A stretch of DNA of 35,032 nucleotides from Chloroflexota bacterium (GCA_014360805.1 JACIWU010000028.1:1-35032), one strand, 5' to 3'. Positions 1 to 8,838 are shown, numbered from the stretch's first letter. Notes: generated by a model from the sequence alone, not told the origin. Numbers and translations: made by a program.

Positions 1-148
1 CGTAGATTATAATCCACATATCGGAGAACGTCAAGGCGCGTGGTGAACTCGTACAGCGCGGGCTTCCGACCAGTCCCGCACCTATTCGCGGCCCCACCGG
101 CCAGCACGGCAGGCAGCATTCGCGGTCTGGAACCCAGCGAAACAGCAC

Positions 149-187
149 AAAAGCCGCGAAAGGCGCAGAAGCCCCTTCGCGGCTTTT
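149..187 (-). terminator. Strong intrinsic terminator of the Wood-Ljungdahl operon
   Basis: A perfect 12-bp inverted repeat (149-160 with 176-187, arm AAAAGCCGCGAA) encloses a 15-nt loop. The arms end in four A/T pairs, so both strands give a GC-rich stem followed by a short U run; it could work in both directions. It lies about 110 nt past the acsE stop codon, at the 3' end of the minus-strand operon, with no gene between. No gene enters from the left inside this window, so only the minus-strand role is supported by context. Confidence 0.8.
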
Positions 188-234
188 CGCCGGTTCCGTG
201 TTCACGGGAATGCCGTGTGCAGGCGCGCCCGCCC

Positions 235-290
235 CGCCGCTCCCCTCTTCCCTGCCGGCGGGGAAGAGGGGGCCAGGGGGTGATGGGGTA
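235..290. repeat. Partial palindromic repeat related to the 29225 and 34786 elements
   Basis: An 11-bp perfect inverted repeat (242-252 with 261-271, arm CCCCTCTTCCC, 8-nt loop) is followed by a purine-rich tail ending in GGTGATGGGG. The same design, a C/T-rich arm, a G/A-rich arm and a tail like CAGGGTGAGGGG, is found in the longer elements at 29225-29396 and 34786-34933. It sits between the acsE stop and the operon terminator. Confidence 0.5.
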
Positions 291-294
291 AAGA

Positions 295-1215
295 CTACAT
301 CTTCAGGTACGAATCCGCGAAGATGATCTCGTTCTTCAGAATCCGCACCGTCTTGTAGATGGCAACCTGCTCCGGATCGTTCATGTCCACCACGGACGGG
401 TCAAAAGGCTCCATGGCCTGGGTCGTGTCGTACAGGTGGAGCAGAAGCCGCCCCACCGGCGTGCTATCGTCGCGGGTCTCAACGATCTGCATGAACCGCA
501 TCAGTTCCCGATCCAGCGGGTCGGCGATGGCAGCATCCAGCCCCGCGGCCATCAGCATCACCAGGTAGGTGCGGTTGATGAGGCTGCGGTTCTCGTGCGA
601 CACCTGGTTGGAGACGTTGGACAGCCCCACCACCGTGTTGAGCGGCGGCTCCCACAGTTTCATCAGGCGGACGGCCTCCACTGCGTTGGGAACGTATTCC
701 TGCGACCCCGCCACCGTCAGCACCAGCGGGTCAAAGTAGATGTTCTCCACCGGCACGCCGGCCTCCGTGAGTTTCGGCAGGAGAATCTCCATGGCAATGT
801 TGAAGCGGTCCTCGGCGCTCACGGGGATGCCCGATTTCGTCATCGTGAGCGCGATGATGTTGGCCCCATACTTGGCGGCCAGCGGAGCCATGGCGGCCAG
901 GCGCTCTTCCTCGGCTGAAGTAGAGTTGATGAAAGGCTTGTTCTTGCACTTCTTCAGGCCGGCCTCAATGGCGGCGGCGTTGGTCGTATCCAGTGAGAGC
1001 ACCACATCGGGAATGGCCTCCTGGACGGCGTCCACGATCCATTCCATGATCTCCACGCCCGCCTTTTTCTGGGGGCCGATGTTCAGGTCAATCACCTGGG
1101 CGCCGGCGTTCCACTGCGCAAGGGCCACCTTCTGGATGTAGGCGGTGTCGCGATTGTTGACGGCCTCCCGAATCTTGGGCGCAATGATGTGGATGTTTTC
1201 CCCGATTATCAGCAT
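295..1215 (-). CDS. acsE: Methyltetrahydrofolate:corrinoid/iron-sulfur protein methyltransferase
   Basis: This enzyme moves the methyl group of 5-methyl-THF to the cobalt of the AcsCD corrinoid protein in the methyl branch of the Wood-Ljungdahl pathway. The 306-residue protein is a single pterin-binding TIM barrel. The N-terminal MLIIGENIH start, the VIDLNIGP strand (about 41-48), LSLDTTN (about 73-79) and the VGLSNVSNQ strand are typical pterin-domain signatures; the Asp and Asn residues there bind the pterin ring in this family. The ATG is preceded by a strong AGGAGGT with 7-nt spacing, so the start is firm. It is the last gene of the operon, 95 nt after acsV, and is followed by a terminator at 149-187. 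It is close to the usual family length (about 260-300). Confidence 0.93.
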   Translation of the reverse strand: MLIIGENIHIIAPKIREAVNNRDTAYIQKVALAQWNAGAQVIDLNIGPQKKAGVEIMEWIVDAVQEAIPDVVLSLDTTNAAAIEAGLKKCKNKPFINSTSAEEERLAAMAPLAAKYGANIIALTMTKSGIPVSAEDRFNIAMEILLPKLTEAGVPVENIYFDPLVLTVAGSQEYVPNAVEAVRLMKLWEPPLNTVVGLSNVSNQVSHENRSLINRTYLVMLMAAGLDAAIADPLDRELMRFMQIVETRDDSTPVGRLLLHLYDTTQAMEPFDPSVVDMNDPEQVAIYKTVRILKNEIIFADSYLKM

Positions 1216-1310
1216 GTATGCACCTCCTCGTGTTCTTGTGCGCTTCCGCGCGATTGTGAAAAGCCGATGACCCCACGAACACTGCGAGTGCGCGCGATTT
1301 CCGTGCGCAG

Positions 1311-3281
1311 TTACTTTCCCTGAGACTGGCGGCCTATGCTCTGCAGGAGCCGCATGACCGAAGGGAACGCCGCCGTGTCGGTATGCGGCAGGAACAGCGC
1401 CGACGTGAACTGGTCCATGAAGGTGTTGTCCGCGCTCAACTCCAGGTAGGTCATCTTACTGGCGATGTCCACGACCGCCTGGCGCATGTTCGCACACATC
1501 AGTGCCGCATAGGCCCCAAGGGCCGACGTGTTGCCCAGATAATGGAATCGGTCCCACGGCATGTCGGGCAGAAGCCCGATTTGGATCGCCTTCTCCACGT
1601 CAATGTACTTGCCGAACGCCCCGCCGATGAGCACCTGCTCCACGTCGGCCAGTTCAATCCCCACGCTGCGCGTCAGTACCGAGAACCCCGCGTAGATGGC
1701 AGCCTTGGCGCGGATGAGGTTAGCGATGTCCACCTCGGTGATGACGATGTCGGTCTTCTTCGTGCGCGTCTCGGAGGCCCACGCCACCACGTACTCCGGT
1801 CCGTGCTCGCCCATGCGGATGCGCGGCGTGTTCAGGGTACGGTTGAGTTTGCCCGCCTTGTCCATCACGCCCGAGATGAACATCTCGGCCAGCAGCGAGA
1901 TCATCCCCGACCCGCAGATGCCCTCCGGCGGAGCGTCGCCGATGGTACGATAGGTAGGCTCGTAGGTCTTGGCGCTGATCCAGACTTCTTCAATCGCGCC
2001 GATTGTCGCCCGCATGCCCGACTGCACGCCCGCGCCCTCAAACGCAGGCCCCGCCGAGCACGCGCACGAGATCAGCCAGTCCGAATTGCCCAGGACAATC
2101 TCGCCGTTGGTGCCCACGTCAATGAACAGGCTCAGTTTGTCGGTGGTGTACAGTTTGGAACTCAGAACGCCCGCCGTGATGTCGCCCCCGACGTAGGCGC
2201 CCACCCCAGGCAGGCAGTCCACCGTCGCATCGGGGTTGATGTGGATGCCGAGTTCGTGCGCCCGCACCGGCGACGGGTGCGTGATGGTGGGAATGTACGG
2301 TTCCAGGCGAATCGCCTCCGGATCCAGGCCGAGGAACAGGTGGGTCATCGTCGTGTTGCCGGCCACCGTCATCTTGTGAATCTCGGTGCTGGCGATGTTG
2401 TTCCTGCCGCACAGTTCCTCAATCAGCCCGTTGATGGTCTGCACCACCAGCCGCTGGAGGTGATCCAGCCCGCCCGGCTTCTTGGCGTAGATGATGCGCG
2501 AGATCACGTCCTCGCCGCAGGAAATCTGCAAGTTGTACGCCGAGGCCGTGTCCACCACTCGCCCCGCCGCCATGTCCACCAGGTACACGACGTTGGACGT
2601 CGTCCCGATGTCCACGGCAATCCCATACAGCGTCTGCGTCTGATCCCCCGGAGCCACGTCCACCAGGCGCGGTGGGCCGTCGGGGTTGACCCACGTGCCC
2701 ATCTCCAGCGTCAGTGTAACGTCCCAGTTCGCCCCCCGCAGGGCCTTCGCCAGCCTGCGGAGCGTCGGCAGCGCCACCGTCAGGTCGCGGATGTCGTACT
2801 GTCGCGCCAGTTCCCGCGACACGCGCTCAAAGTCCGTCGTGTTATCCTGCAGGCTGGGGGGCTCAATCTGCAGATGAACCTTGCGCAGCGTCGGCTTGGC
2901 GGCCCAATCGCACGCAGCGGGCAGTTCGTAGGCCCGCTCCGCGCCCCGCTCCGTGGGCAGCCTGCGGACGATGATCTCCTCAATCGGCGGAACGAAGACC
3001 TCCAGGTCGCCCAGGACGCGCGTCTGGCATGCGAGGGCATACCCCTGCTCCAGTTCGGTTGCGCTGAGCCTCCCGGTCGCCTTGCGCTCCACATCGCCGC
3101 GGGTAATCACGACTTTGCAGCGTCCGCAGCGCCCCTGGCCGCCGCACGGGAGGCTGACAGGCACGCCCGCGGCGATGGCCACATCCGACAGGATATCGCC
3201 GGGGCGCGCCTGGGCCACGATCCCCGACGGCTGGAACGCCACCTTGCACGAATTCTCAGGCATCACCACATCCCTGCTCAA
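1311..3281 (-). CDS. acsV: Corrinoid protein reductive activator (RACo/AcsV-like ferredoxin-ASKHA ATPase)
   Basis: RACo-type proteins use ATP and a [2Fe-2S] cluster to re-reduce Co(II) of the corrinoid protein after accidental oxidation. Four cysteines near the N-terminus (C46, C52, C55, C85) form the CX5CX2CXnC motif of a [2Fe-2S] ferredoxin domain. A linker region (about 100-210) leads to an actin-like ATPase part with DIGTTSN (224-230), VAGNTTMTH (306-314) and a second phosphate loop IDVGTNGE (near 385). The start is uncertain: a TTG at 3281 has GGAGGAAGG with about 8-nt spacing (656 residues), while an ATG at 3263 has only a weak AGGG (650 residues). Lying between acsC and acsE, its partner is almost certainly AcsCD. 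Confidence 0.92.
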   Translation of the reverse strand: MSRDVVMPENSCKVAFQPSGIVAQARPGDILSDVAIAAGVPVSLPCGGQGRCGRCKVVITRGDVERKATGRLSATELEQGYALACQTRVLGDLEVFVPPIEEIIVRRLPTERGAERAYELPAACDWAAKPTLRKVHLQIEPPSLQDNTTDFERVSRELARQYDIRDLTVALPTLRRLAKALRGANWDVTLTLEMGTWVNPDGPPRLVDVAPGDQTQTLYGIAVDIGTTSNVVYLVDMAAGRVVDTASAYNLQISCGEDVISRIIYAKKPGGLDHLQRLVVQTINGLIEELCGRNNIASTEIHKMTVAGNTTMTHLFLGLDPEAIRLEPYIPTITHPSPVRAHELGIHINPDATVDCLPGVGAYVGGDITAGVLSSKLYTTDKLSLFIDVGTNGEIVLGNSDWLISCACSAGPAFEGAGVQSGMRATIGAIEEVWISAKTYEPTYRTIGDAPPEGICGSGMISLLAEMFISGVMDKAGKLNRTLNTPRIRMGEHGPEYVVAWASETRTKKTDIVITEVDIANLIRAKAAIYAGFSVLTRSVGIELADVEQVLIGGAFGKYIDVEKAIQIGLLPDMPWDRFHYLGNTSALGAYAALMCANMRQAVVDIASKMTYLELSADNTFMDQFTSALFLPHTDTAAFPSVMRLLQSIGRQSQGK

Positions 3282-3333
3282 GGGGCGAACCTTCCTCCGC
3301 CGAGTGCGGGGCGGGTTCGCCTCTTTGGGGTCG

Positions 3334-4683
3334 CTACTTCCAGACGTTCTTCAGGTAGGACGGGATGTCCACAGCCTCGCGAGGGCCGACGCGCACATCC
3401 CACCCGGGCAGTTCTTCTTCCAACTCGCCCGAAATGGTGGCCACCAGGCCAGGGATGACGATCTTCTTGTGGTTGATCCTATCGGGCACGCCAAAGGACT
3501 TCACCGCCTTGGCAATTCGCTCGGCGTCAAACTTGCCCGCCGCCCACGCGGTCAGCACCGACATCCCTTCCGCGTCCGTGATGAGTACCCACGCGGGCAG
3601 GCCGCTGGCCTCCACCTCGCCGGCCACGCTGAAGTAGGTCAGCGAGAAGTTAGTCGTAACCAACAGCGGCGACTCGGGCTTCGGCGCGTTGAACTCGTAC
3701 ACGCCCGGGCTCACCTGGATGGGCTTCTGCGGGTCGGTGAAGATGTTCAGCCGCAGCGTGAGCAAGATGTAAAGCGCAGCCGGGTCAAAGTGATCCAGGA
3801 CCACAATGCCGCCGTACTTGGCGATCGCCTGGGCCGCCGCCACAACTTCCTCTTCAAACGAGCCTGCCCCCTCGCCGGGGAAGGCCGCCAGCGGATAGCC
3901 CAGGGGCCGGAAGTTCTTCTTCAGGGCCAGGCGGCGCAACTGGGTGAACAGGGCCAGGTTAGCGGCTAGGGTGCGCGCCCCGGGATCCAGCACGATGTTC
4001 TCCATGCCCGCCGCCTTCACATCCTCCGCCAGGTTCGCCAGCGCGCCGAGGTCGCCATCGGCTCGCACTAGCACCGAAGCGTTGGCAGCCTTCGCGGCCT
4101 TGACCATATCCTGCCAGTTCTGGGCCGTCGCGGGGCCAACCAGGGGCGCAAGCCCGCCCTCTTTCGCCAAGCCCGCCGCGATGGCCTCAGGGTTGTCCGA
4201 CAGGAGCACCATAGGCCGCTTCGTCTTGGCGCGCACCGTCGCCACGGCCTGGGCGAAGGTTTCGGGGCTGCCCGAGACGTTCTGCACCGCGATGCCGTCC
4301 ACGAACAGTTCCATGCCCACGCGCTCGGTCTTGAACCCCACGATCTCGGCCACCTTGGCCTCCAGGTCCGCAGTGGGCAGGTTGTCGGGCACGCGCACGA
4401 ACACGCCCGGCTGGTGGAAGAAGGTCTTCTCGTGGCGGAAAAGCACCGTCTCGTTGCCCACTTCCACCTTATGGTCCGCGCCGCCCAACGCGATCAGCCG
4501 GATGGGCGGGGCCGAGGCGGCCTCCAGGGCCTGCTTGGCCTCCTCCGACACATACGGGCATGCCGAAAGTTCGGCCTGCTTGGCCGCCAGTTTCATGCCG
4601 AACGCAAGGCAGGTGGGAAACCCGCACTCCTTGCAGTTGGTCTTCGGGAGCAGTTTGTAGATTTCAAGTCCGCTCAGTGGCAT
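3334..4683 (-). CDS. acsC: Corrinoid/iron-sulfur protein large subunit (CODH/ACS gamma)
   Basis: AcsC carries the cobalamin and a [4Fe-4S] cluster and brings the methyl group from AcsE to acetyl-CoA synthase. The first 45 residues hold the cluster motif with C17, C20, C25 and C42 in the context PKTNCKECGFPTC. A TIM-barrel part follows, and the C-terminal third should hold the B12 domain. The 449-residue length matches the family. The ATG has AAGGAGGACAAG directly upstream. It starts 31 nt after the small membrane protein gene and about 260 nt after the partner gene acsD, so the subunits are made together although a third gene lies between them. Confidence 0.95.
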   Translation of the reverse strand: MPLSGLEIYKLLPKTNCKECGFPTCLAFGMKLAAKQAELSACPYVSEEAKQALEAASAPPIRLIALGGADHKVEVGNETVLFRHEKTFFHQPGVFVRVPDNLPTADLEAKVAEIVGFKTERVGMELFVDGIAVQNVSGSPETFAQAVATVRAKTKRPMVLLSDNPEAIAAGLAKEGGLAPLVGPATAQNWQDMVKAAKAANASVLVRADGDLGALANLAEDVKAAGMENIVLDPGARTLAANLALFTQLRRLALKKNFRPLGYPLAAFPGEGAGSFEEEVVAAAQAIAKYGGIVVLDHFDPAALYILLTLRLNIFTDPQKPIQVSPGVYEFNAPKPESPLLVTTNFSLTYFSVAGEVEASGLPAWVLITDAEGMSVLTAWAAGKFDAERIAKAVKSFGVPDRINHKKIVIPGLVATISGELEEELPGWDVRVGPREAVDIPSYLKNVWK

Positions 4684-4714
4684 CTTGTCCTCCTTGTAGA
4701 TGAACGTTCCTGGA

Positions 4715-4930
4715 CTATCTTACACTCAGAATGAGCAAGGCCGCGCCGGCGATGAAAAACACCACTGTCCCGATTTGCCGGCGGCGGTACAGGCGGTACA
4801 GTCTCTCCGGCGGCAGGCGCAGCGGCGTCGGATCACCCCAGACCAGGTTGGGCCTGAATGCGCTCAGGGTGCTGATGATCAGCAAAACGAGCCCCGCAGC
4901 CGCCGTTAGCCAGTCCACCTGCGCAAGCAC
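4715..4930 (-). CDS. Small two-helix membrane protein inside the acs operon
   Basis: I do not recognise a family for this 71-residue protein. It has two hydrophobic stretches: about residues 8-23 (TAAAGLVLLIIST) and about 53-69 (TVVFFIAGAALLIL). Between them is a basic, Arg/Pro-rich loop containing RLYRLYRRRQ, so a helical hairpin with the loop in the cytoplasm is likely. The start is GTG, with GAGG six nt upstream and only 14 nt after the acsD stop; acsC follows after 31 nt. This tight spacing between two subunits of one complex argues for a real gene. A membrane-anchoring role for the corrinoid protein is possible but is only inference. Confidence 0.7.
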   Translation of the reverse strand: MLAQVDWLTAAAGLVLLIISTLSAFRPNLVWGDPTPLRLPPERLYRLYRRRQIGTVVFFIAGAALLILSVR

Positions 4931-4944
4931 GCTAAACCTCGCCG

Positions 4945-5913
4945 CTAGTGCGCCATCAGTTGCTCAATGGCCTTGCGAACGATGGGCACCGAATCGGGAT
5001 GGCGCAGCGTAACGATATCCGCACCGGCCTCCAGCAGGGCGACCGCCGTTACGGTCTCCCACAGGACGCCGCGCCTCTTCCAGTCGCCCCATGCGGCCGG
5101 CACACCCTCGCCCACCTTGGACTCCTTCTGCCGCCACGACTCCTCGCCGGTGAAGCAAATCATGGGCATCTGGGTCATGCTGTCGCCAGTGAGGGCCGCG
5201 ATGCGCAAGCGTTCCATCACCGAGTAGGTGTATTCCAGGCCGTACCCCAGCGCGCCCGTCGTCGGGTCCATCAGGATGCGGTCGGGTTCCATCTGCATGT
5301 CGCTGACCAGAATGTTCAGTTGCTTGGCCAGGTTGACGTCAATGGGACTAGAATTGATGACCAGATGCCCGTGGGCCAGCGCCGCCGCAACAATCGTGCG
5401 GTAGTTCTTGTCCTCGCACAGGCCCAACGCCAGGCGCTCGCCCGCGCCTGCCTCGGCCACGGCCACCAACAGTTCGTTGTCCTTCTCGGCCTGGCCCGGC
5501 CCACGCACGATGAGCGGCAGCCCGGTTGCCTGGAGCACGGCCTTCGCAACGGCAGCCGCTTGCGCGCCCGTGGTCTCGGTCCCATCGCCGTTGACCCCGC
5601 GAAACTTAAGCATAACCAAGTCTGCGCCCAGTGCCTCCGCCTTCTTCGCCCACTCGGCCGGATCCTTCAGCGTGTCGCCCCACGCCTGCAACAAGACAGG
5701 AGACCAATCGTTTGGATACGAGTCCTGGATTTCAATGGCAATCACCGGAGGGTGGGGAATGCTTCCCTCAAAATGGAGGAAGGGCAGGGTGGTTTCACCG
5801 CCCACCGTTACGGTCTTGGAACGGGTCCCTTTCTGGTCGCGGGTGGCTCCGAGGGTTACTTCTCGGACCTTGCCGGTCCATTTCTCCAGCGGTGTTTCTA
5901 CGGTAACTGGCAT
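4945..5913 (-). CDS. acsD: Corrinoid/iron-sulfur protein small subunit (CODH/ACS delta)
   Basis: AcsD is the TIM-barrel partner of AcsC; together they form the methyl carrier between AcsE and acetyl-CoA synthase. The 322-residue length fits the family. Characteristic stretches are TVGGETTLPF, HPPVIAIEIQD and the ADLVMLKFRGVNGDG strand, followed by the DPTTGALGYGLEYTYS segment near residue 225. An AAGGAGAG about 9 nt before the ATG lies inside the end of the upstream CBS gene, whose stop is only 5 nt away, so translational coupling is likely. It carries no cysteine cluster, as expected for the small subunit. Confidence 0.94.
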   Translation of the reverse strand: MPVTVETPLEKWTGKVREVTLGATRDQKGTRSKTVTVGGETTLPFLHFEGSIPHPPVIAIEIQDSYPNDWSPVLLQAWGDTLKDPAEWAKKAEALGADLVMLKFRGVNGDGTETTGAQAAAVAKAVLQATGLPLIVRGPGQAEKDNELLVAVAEAGAGERLALGLCEDKNYRTIVAAALAHGHLVINSSPIDVNLAKQLNILVSDMQMEPDRILMDPTTGALGYGLEYTYSVMERLRIAALTGDSMTQMPMICFTGEESWRQKESKVGEGVPAAWGDWKRRGVLWETVTAVALLEAGADIVTLRHPDSVPIVRKAIEQLMAH

Positions 5914-5918
5914 GGATT

Positions 5919-6332
5919 CTACTCTCCTTTCTCTGAGTCTGGAAGGTTGGCCATATCCTTGACAATATCGTCCATGGTGAGGATACCCACAGGGCGCTGC
6001 GGCGCGGGGCGAGCGTGCAGGATGATGAGTTGATGCACGCCGCGATCCAGCATAATCTGGACGGCCGCCTGGACCGGGATATCGGGGATGATGGTGGCGA
6101 CTTGGGTCGTCATGATGTCTTCGGCGCGGAGATTCGCGAAGGGCTTGAGGTACGCCCGCACCATGTCGGTGCGGGAAATGATGCCGACAAGTTCGCCGTT
6201 CGGGTTCACGACGGCTACGGCGCTGGCGCGGTCGCGGGCCATGAGCGCCGCGACTTCCGTCAGCGGAGTGTCAGGAGCGCATGTTACAACCCCCCGGTGC
6301 ATGACATCACGAACGTACCGCACGCCGGACAA
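5919..6332 (-). CDS. Tandem CBS-domain protein
   Basis: The 137-residue product is a CBS pair with no other domain. The first motif begins VRYVRDVMHRGVV and ends at GIISRTDMVRAYL; the second begins LRAEDIMTTQVATI and ends at GILTMDDIVKDM. CBS pairs usually bind adenosine nucleotides and act as energy sensors. I chose a TTG start at 6332 because GGAGG lies 6 nt upstream and the CBS fold starts right after it. A GTG at 6323 has poorer spacing, and an ATG at 6404 would add an unconvincing 24-residue tail. The gene sits between acsB and acsD and nearly touches acsD, so it probably senses energy or cofactor state for this pathway; its target is unknown. Confidence 0.8.
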   Translation of the reverse strand: MSGVRYVRDVMHRGVVTCAPDTPLTEVAALMARDRASAVAVVNPNGELVGIISRTDMVRAYLKPFANLRAEDIMTTQVATIIPDIPVQAAVQIMLDRGVHQLIILHARPAPQRPVGILTMDDIVKDMANLPDSEKGE

Positions 6333-6447
6333 CCTATTCCTCCCCACGCAAGAATTCGTCTGCACAAGGATAGCCTGGGAGGCGCCGCCCGTCAAGCGCA
6401 GCACAACCCAGGCCTGGCGCAGGCGGTCTTCCGCGACGCGCCATTGG

Positions 6448-6506
6448 AGCGGTCAGCCATCCGCAGCGCCCAACCGCTGATCGCCCATCGCTGATGGCTG
6501 ACCGCT
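6448..6506 (-). other. Long stem-loop just after the acsB stop codon
   Basis: A perfect 13-bp inverted repeat (6448-6460 with 6494-6506, arm AGCGGTCAGCCAT) can be extended by 5 bp (6464-6468 with 6489-6493) past a 3-nt bulge, leaving a 20-nt loop. On the minus strand it begins 8 nt after the acsB stop. There is no U run after it, so it is not a standard intrinsic terminator. An intercistronic RNA-stability element that protects the acsA-acsB message, or a REP-like insertion, are both possible. Confidence 0.6.
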
Positions 6507-6513
6507 TCTGTTG

Positions 6514-8799
6514 CTAGAACAGCGGCGGCATGGTCAGCGCCGGATGCCCCTTCTCCTCCAGGAAGGGCAGCATCTCATCCACCGTCGTCGCCACGCGCTC
6601 GTCCGCGATCTTGTCCAACAGGTCGGGGTCGCCCTCGCGCGCGGCGGCCGCCTTGAGTTCCTCGGCCATCGTCTCCTTGAGGATGGACGACATCCACACG
6701 ATGCGCTTGAGGCCGCCGTCGGCCGCGATGAACTTGCGGCTCACCAGGAAGTACTTGCCCACGCCCATCACGCCGGGCGTCTGGAGCCCGCCGCCGGCCA
6801 CCCCTGCCAGCGTGGAGAACGTCATCCCCGCCGGCGTCATGCTCGGATCCTCGCGCGACACCACCATGAACCCGTTGGCCTCGGGCACTACCATCATGAT
6901 CGCCTCAAAGCAGCCGCACGCCGTCATCGGGTTCTCCATGATGGAGTACATGGAAACCTCTTGTACCGTCCCGTGCGAAGCCGCCTGTACGAACTCGTTC
7001 ACCTTGTCAAAGTAGCCCTTGACTGGGTCCAGGCACTTCCCCTTGGGGATGGGCTGGTTCGGGCCGGTGGGGTTGATCTGGTACGAAGCCTTGCAGTCCA
7101 GCCAGTTATAGGCTCCGCACAGCCCAAGGCGCTCGGGCGAGACCACGCACACGTGGTTCGGCGCGAAACTCTGGCACAGCGTGCAGGAGTAGAACTCCTC
7201 CACCGACTCGTCCGTCATATCGGCCAGGCGCTGGTTGCGGTAGTTGTACGCCTCGCGCGCCTTCGCCAGCCATTCCTCTATCTTCTGCGGATCCGTGTAG
7301 ATGGTTACCTGAATCTTGTCCACGATGGCGCCGAAGTCCGCATGGAAGCGGGCGACCAGAATCTTGCCGAAGTGCTCCAGGTTGAACCCCTTCTCGGCGG
7401 CGGCTTTGCTGATGCGGATCCAGGCGATGTCGCGCTGCCCGATGTGCTGGATGCCCGACGCGCCGTTGATGAAGTAGTGAATCTGTCGCTCCAGCACGGG
7501 TTCAAAGTCCTCTTGCATCTTGCGGCCCGCCACTTCCACCACGATGCCCATATCCATGGCGCCGCCGACCGGCACGTTCTCAATGCCTGGCCCGACCACG
7601 GTAACCTTGCCGTCTTCCACGGCGTCAAAGTCGGTCATGCGCAGGTACTCAAAGCACCGCGCCTTCTTGCCGCCGAACTCAATCCGCATATCCTCGCGGC
7701 GCACGCGCTCGCCCTCAAAGGCCGACCCGTAGGGCACGGGGATGGGCACTTCGGTAACCTTGATCTTCACGCCGCGCACTTCAATGCACCGCTGGACGAG
7801 GCGCTTGGCCCGCTCCAGGTCATTCTCGCCGGGGATGTCGTCAAACGGCATGGAGATGACGTGCTCGTAGGACGTGATGCCGGTGGGCAAAATCTGCGGA
7901 ATGACCGTGTCGGCGATCACGGGGAACCCGTAGTTGATCGCCCCGGCCGCCGCTGCGTACTTCAGGTCGTCCACCTCGCCCAGCGCCAGCACGAAGGCGA
8001 ACACGCGGTACTTGTTATACAGCAGGATATCCCGCGCCATGCCGCCCTTCATCCCGCCGAACGTCAGCGCCGAGCGGGTTGCGAACCCCAACGCGTAGAT
8101 GGCCGAAATCGTGTCGGTGCCGAACGGCACGGTGTAGGTGTCGTACCCGAGTTCTACGCCTTCCTCCATCAACTGATGGATGATGCTCCGCCCGTTCACG
8201 TTGCCGCTGAGGAACACCAGGATGTTGCGCTGCTGCAACTGGCGTACGATCTCCACGGCCACCTCGTTGGACTTGGCGCAGCCGACGATGGCCGCGAAGC
8301 CGGGCATGCGCCCGTCCACCAACTGGATACCCCAGGCGCGCAGTTGGATGTCGTCAATGGGGCCGTTGAGCGTGCCCCCGTTCCCCTCGCCCTCAAACTC
8401 CGGCGATGTGAAACTGCCGCCCTTGGCGATCTTGCCGCCCCAGGTGATCTTCTCGGGCTGCTCGCCGTAGGCGAAGCGAATGCCCTCAATCAACTCCGCC
8501 GCGAACAGGGTGGCGATGCCGGAGTCCAGCGTCTCGCCCAGGTAAGGAAGCCAGACTTGCTCACGCGGAATCGGGTGCAACAGCGCCTTGGCCCGCTCAA
8601 GCACCGCCGGCATATCGCCCAGTTTGGACACCTCAATCCCCGTGAGGCCCAGGATGACGGGCAGGTAGTAGGCCGTGTTGGTGAACTGCACCGGCGTGTC
8701 CGGCCCAAGTTCCTTGAGCGCCTTGTTGAGCAGTTGCTCCGCCTCATAGACCAGCGCCGTGGCCCCGCGGATGGCTCGTGTGGCTATGTATCTGGACAT
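6514..8799 (-). CDS. acsB: Acetyl-CoA synthase (CO-methylating), ACS subunit
   Basis: AcsB joins CO, the corrinoid-bound methyl group and CoA into acetyl-CoA at the nickel-containing A-cluster. The A-cluster ligands are all present: C539, C542, C551 and C561 hold the [4Fe-4S] cluster, and C628-G-C630 bind the two-metal site. They sit in the hallmark contexts CTLCQSFAPNHVC, RLGLCGAYNWLDC and TACGCFEA. Spacing between these residues equals that of the Moorella enzyme (C506, C509, C518, C528, C595, C597) with a constant offset of 33, so extra residues lie only in the N-terminal half. The 761-residue protein starts at an ATG with AAGGAGG 8 nt upstream, 39 nt after acsA. It should form a complex with AcsA, with CO passing through an internal tunnel. 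Confidence 0.97.
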   Translation of the reverse strand: MSRYIATRAIRGATALVYEAEQLLNKALKELGPDTPVQFTNTAYYLPVILGLTGIEVSKLGDMPAVLERAKALLHPIPREQVWLPYLGETLDSGIATLFAAELIEGIRFAYGEQPEKITWGGKIAKGGSFTSPEFEGEGNGGTLNGPIDDIQLRAWGIQLVDGRMPGFAAIVGCAKSNEVAVEIVRQLQQRNILVFLSGNVNGRSIIHQLMEEGVELGYDTYTVPFGTDTISAIYALGFATRSALTFGGMKGGMARDILLYNKYRVFAFVLALGEVDDLKYAAAAGAINYGFPVIADTVIPQILPTGITSYEHVISMPFDDIPGENDLERAKRLVQRCIEVRGVKIKVTEVPIPVPYGSAFEGERVRREDMRIEFGGKKARCFEYLRMTDFDAVEDGKVTVVGPGIENVPVGGAMDMGIVVEVAGRKMQEDFEPVLERQIHYFINGASGIQHIGQRDIAWIRISKAAAEKGFNLEHFGKILVARFHADFGAIVDKIQVTIYTDPQKIEEWLAKAREAYNYRNQRLADMTDESVEEFYSCTLCQSFAPNHVCVVSPERLGLCGAYNWLDCKASYQINPTGPNQPIPKGKCLDPVKGYFDKVNEFVQAASHGTVQEVSMYSIMENPMTACGCFEAIMMVVPEANGFMVVSREDPSMTPAGMTFSTLAGVAGGGLQTPGVMGVGKYFLVSRKFIAADGGLKRIVWMSSILKETMAEELKAAAAREGDPDLLDKIADERVATTVDEMLPFLEEKGHPALTMPPLF

Positions 8800-8838
8800 G
8801 CGATTCCTCCTTGAAAGGTGCAGATCATGTGTCGGTCG

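Noticed and set aside
40-291. 83-residue plus-strand frame at the left edge
   Set aside because: It runs through the operon terminator and a palindromic repeat, has no ribosome binding site and no recognisable domain.
1383-3458. 691-residue plus-strand frame opposite acsV
   Set aside because: Its His/Arg/Gln-rich composition is typical of the antisense of a high-GC gene, and acsV on the other strand has clear motifs. The same holds for the long antisense frames over acsB, acsA, ygfK and the lipoprotein gene.
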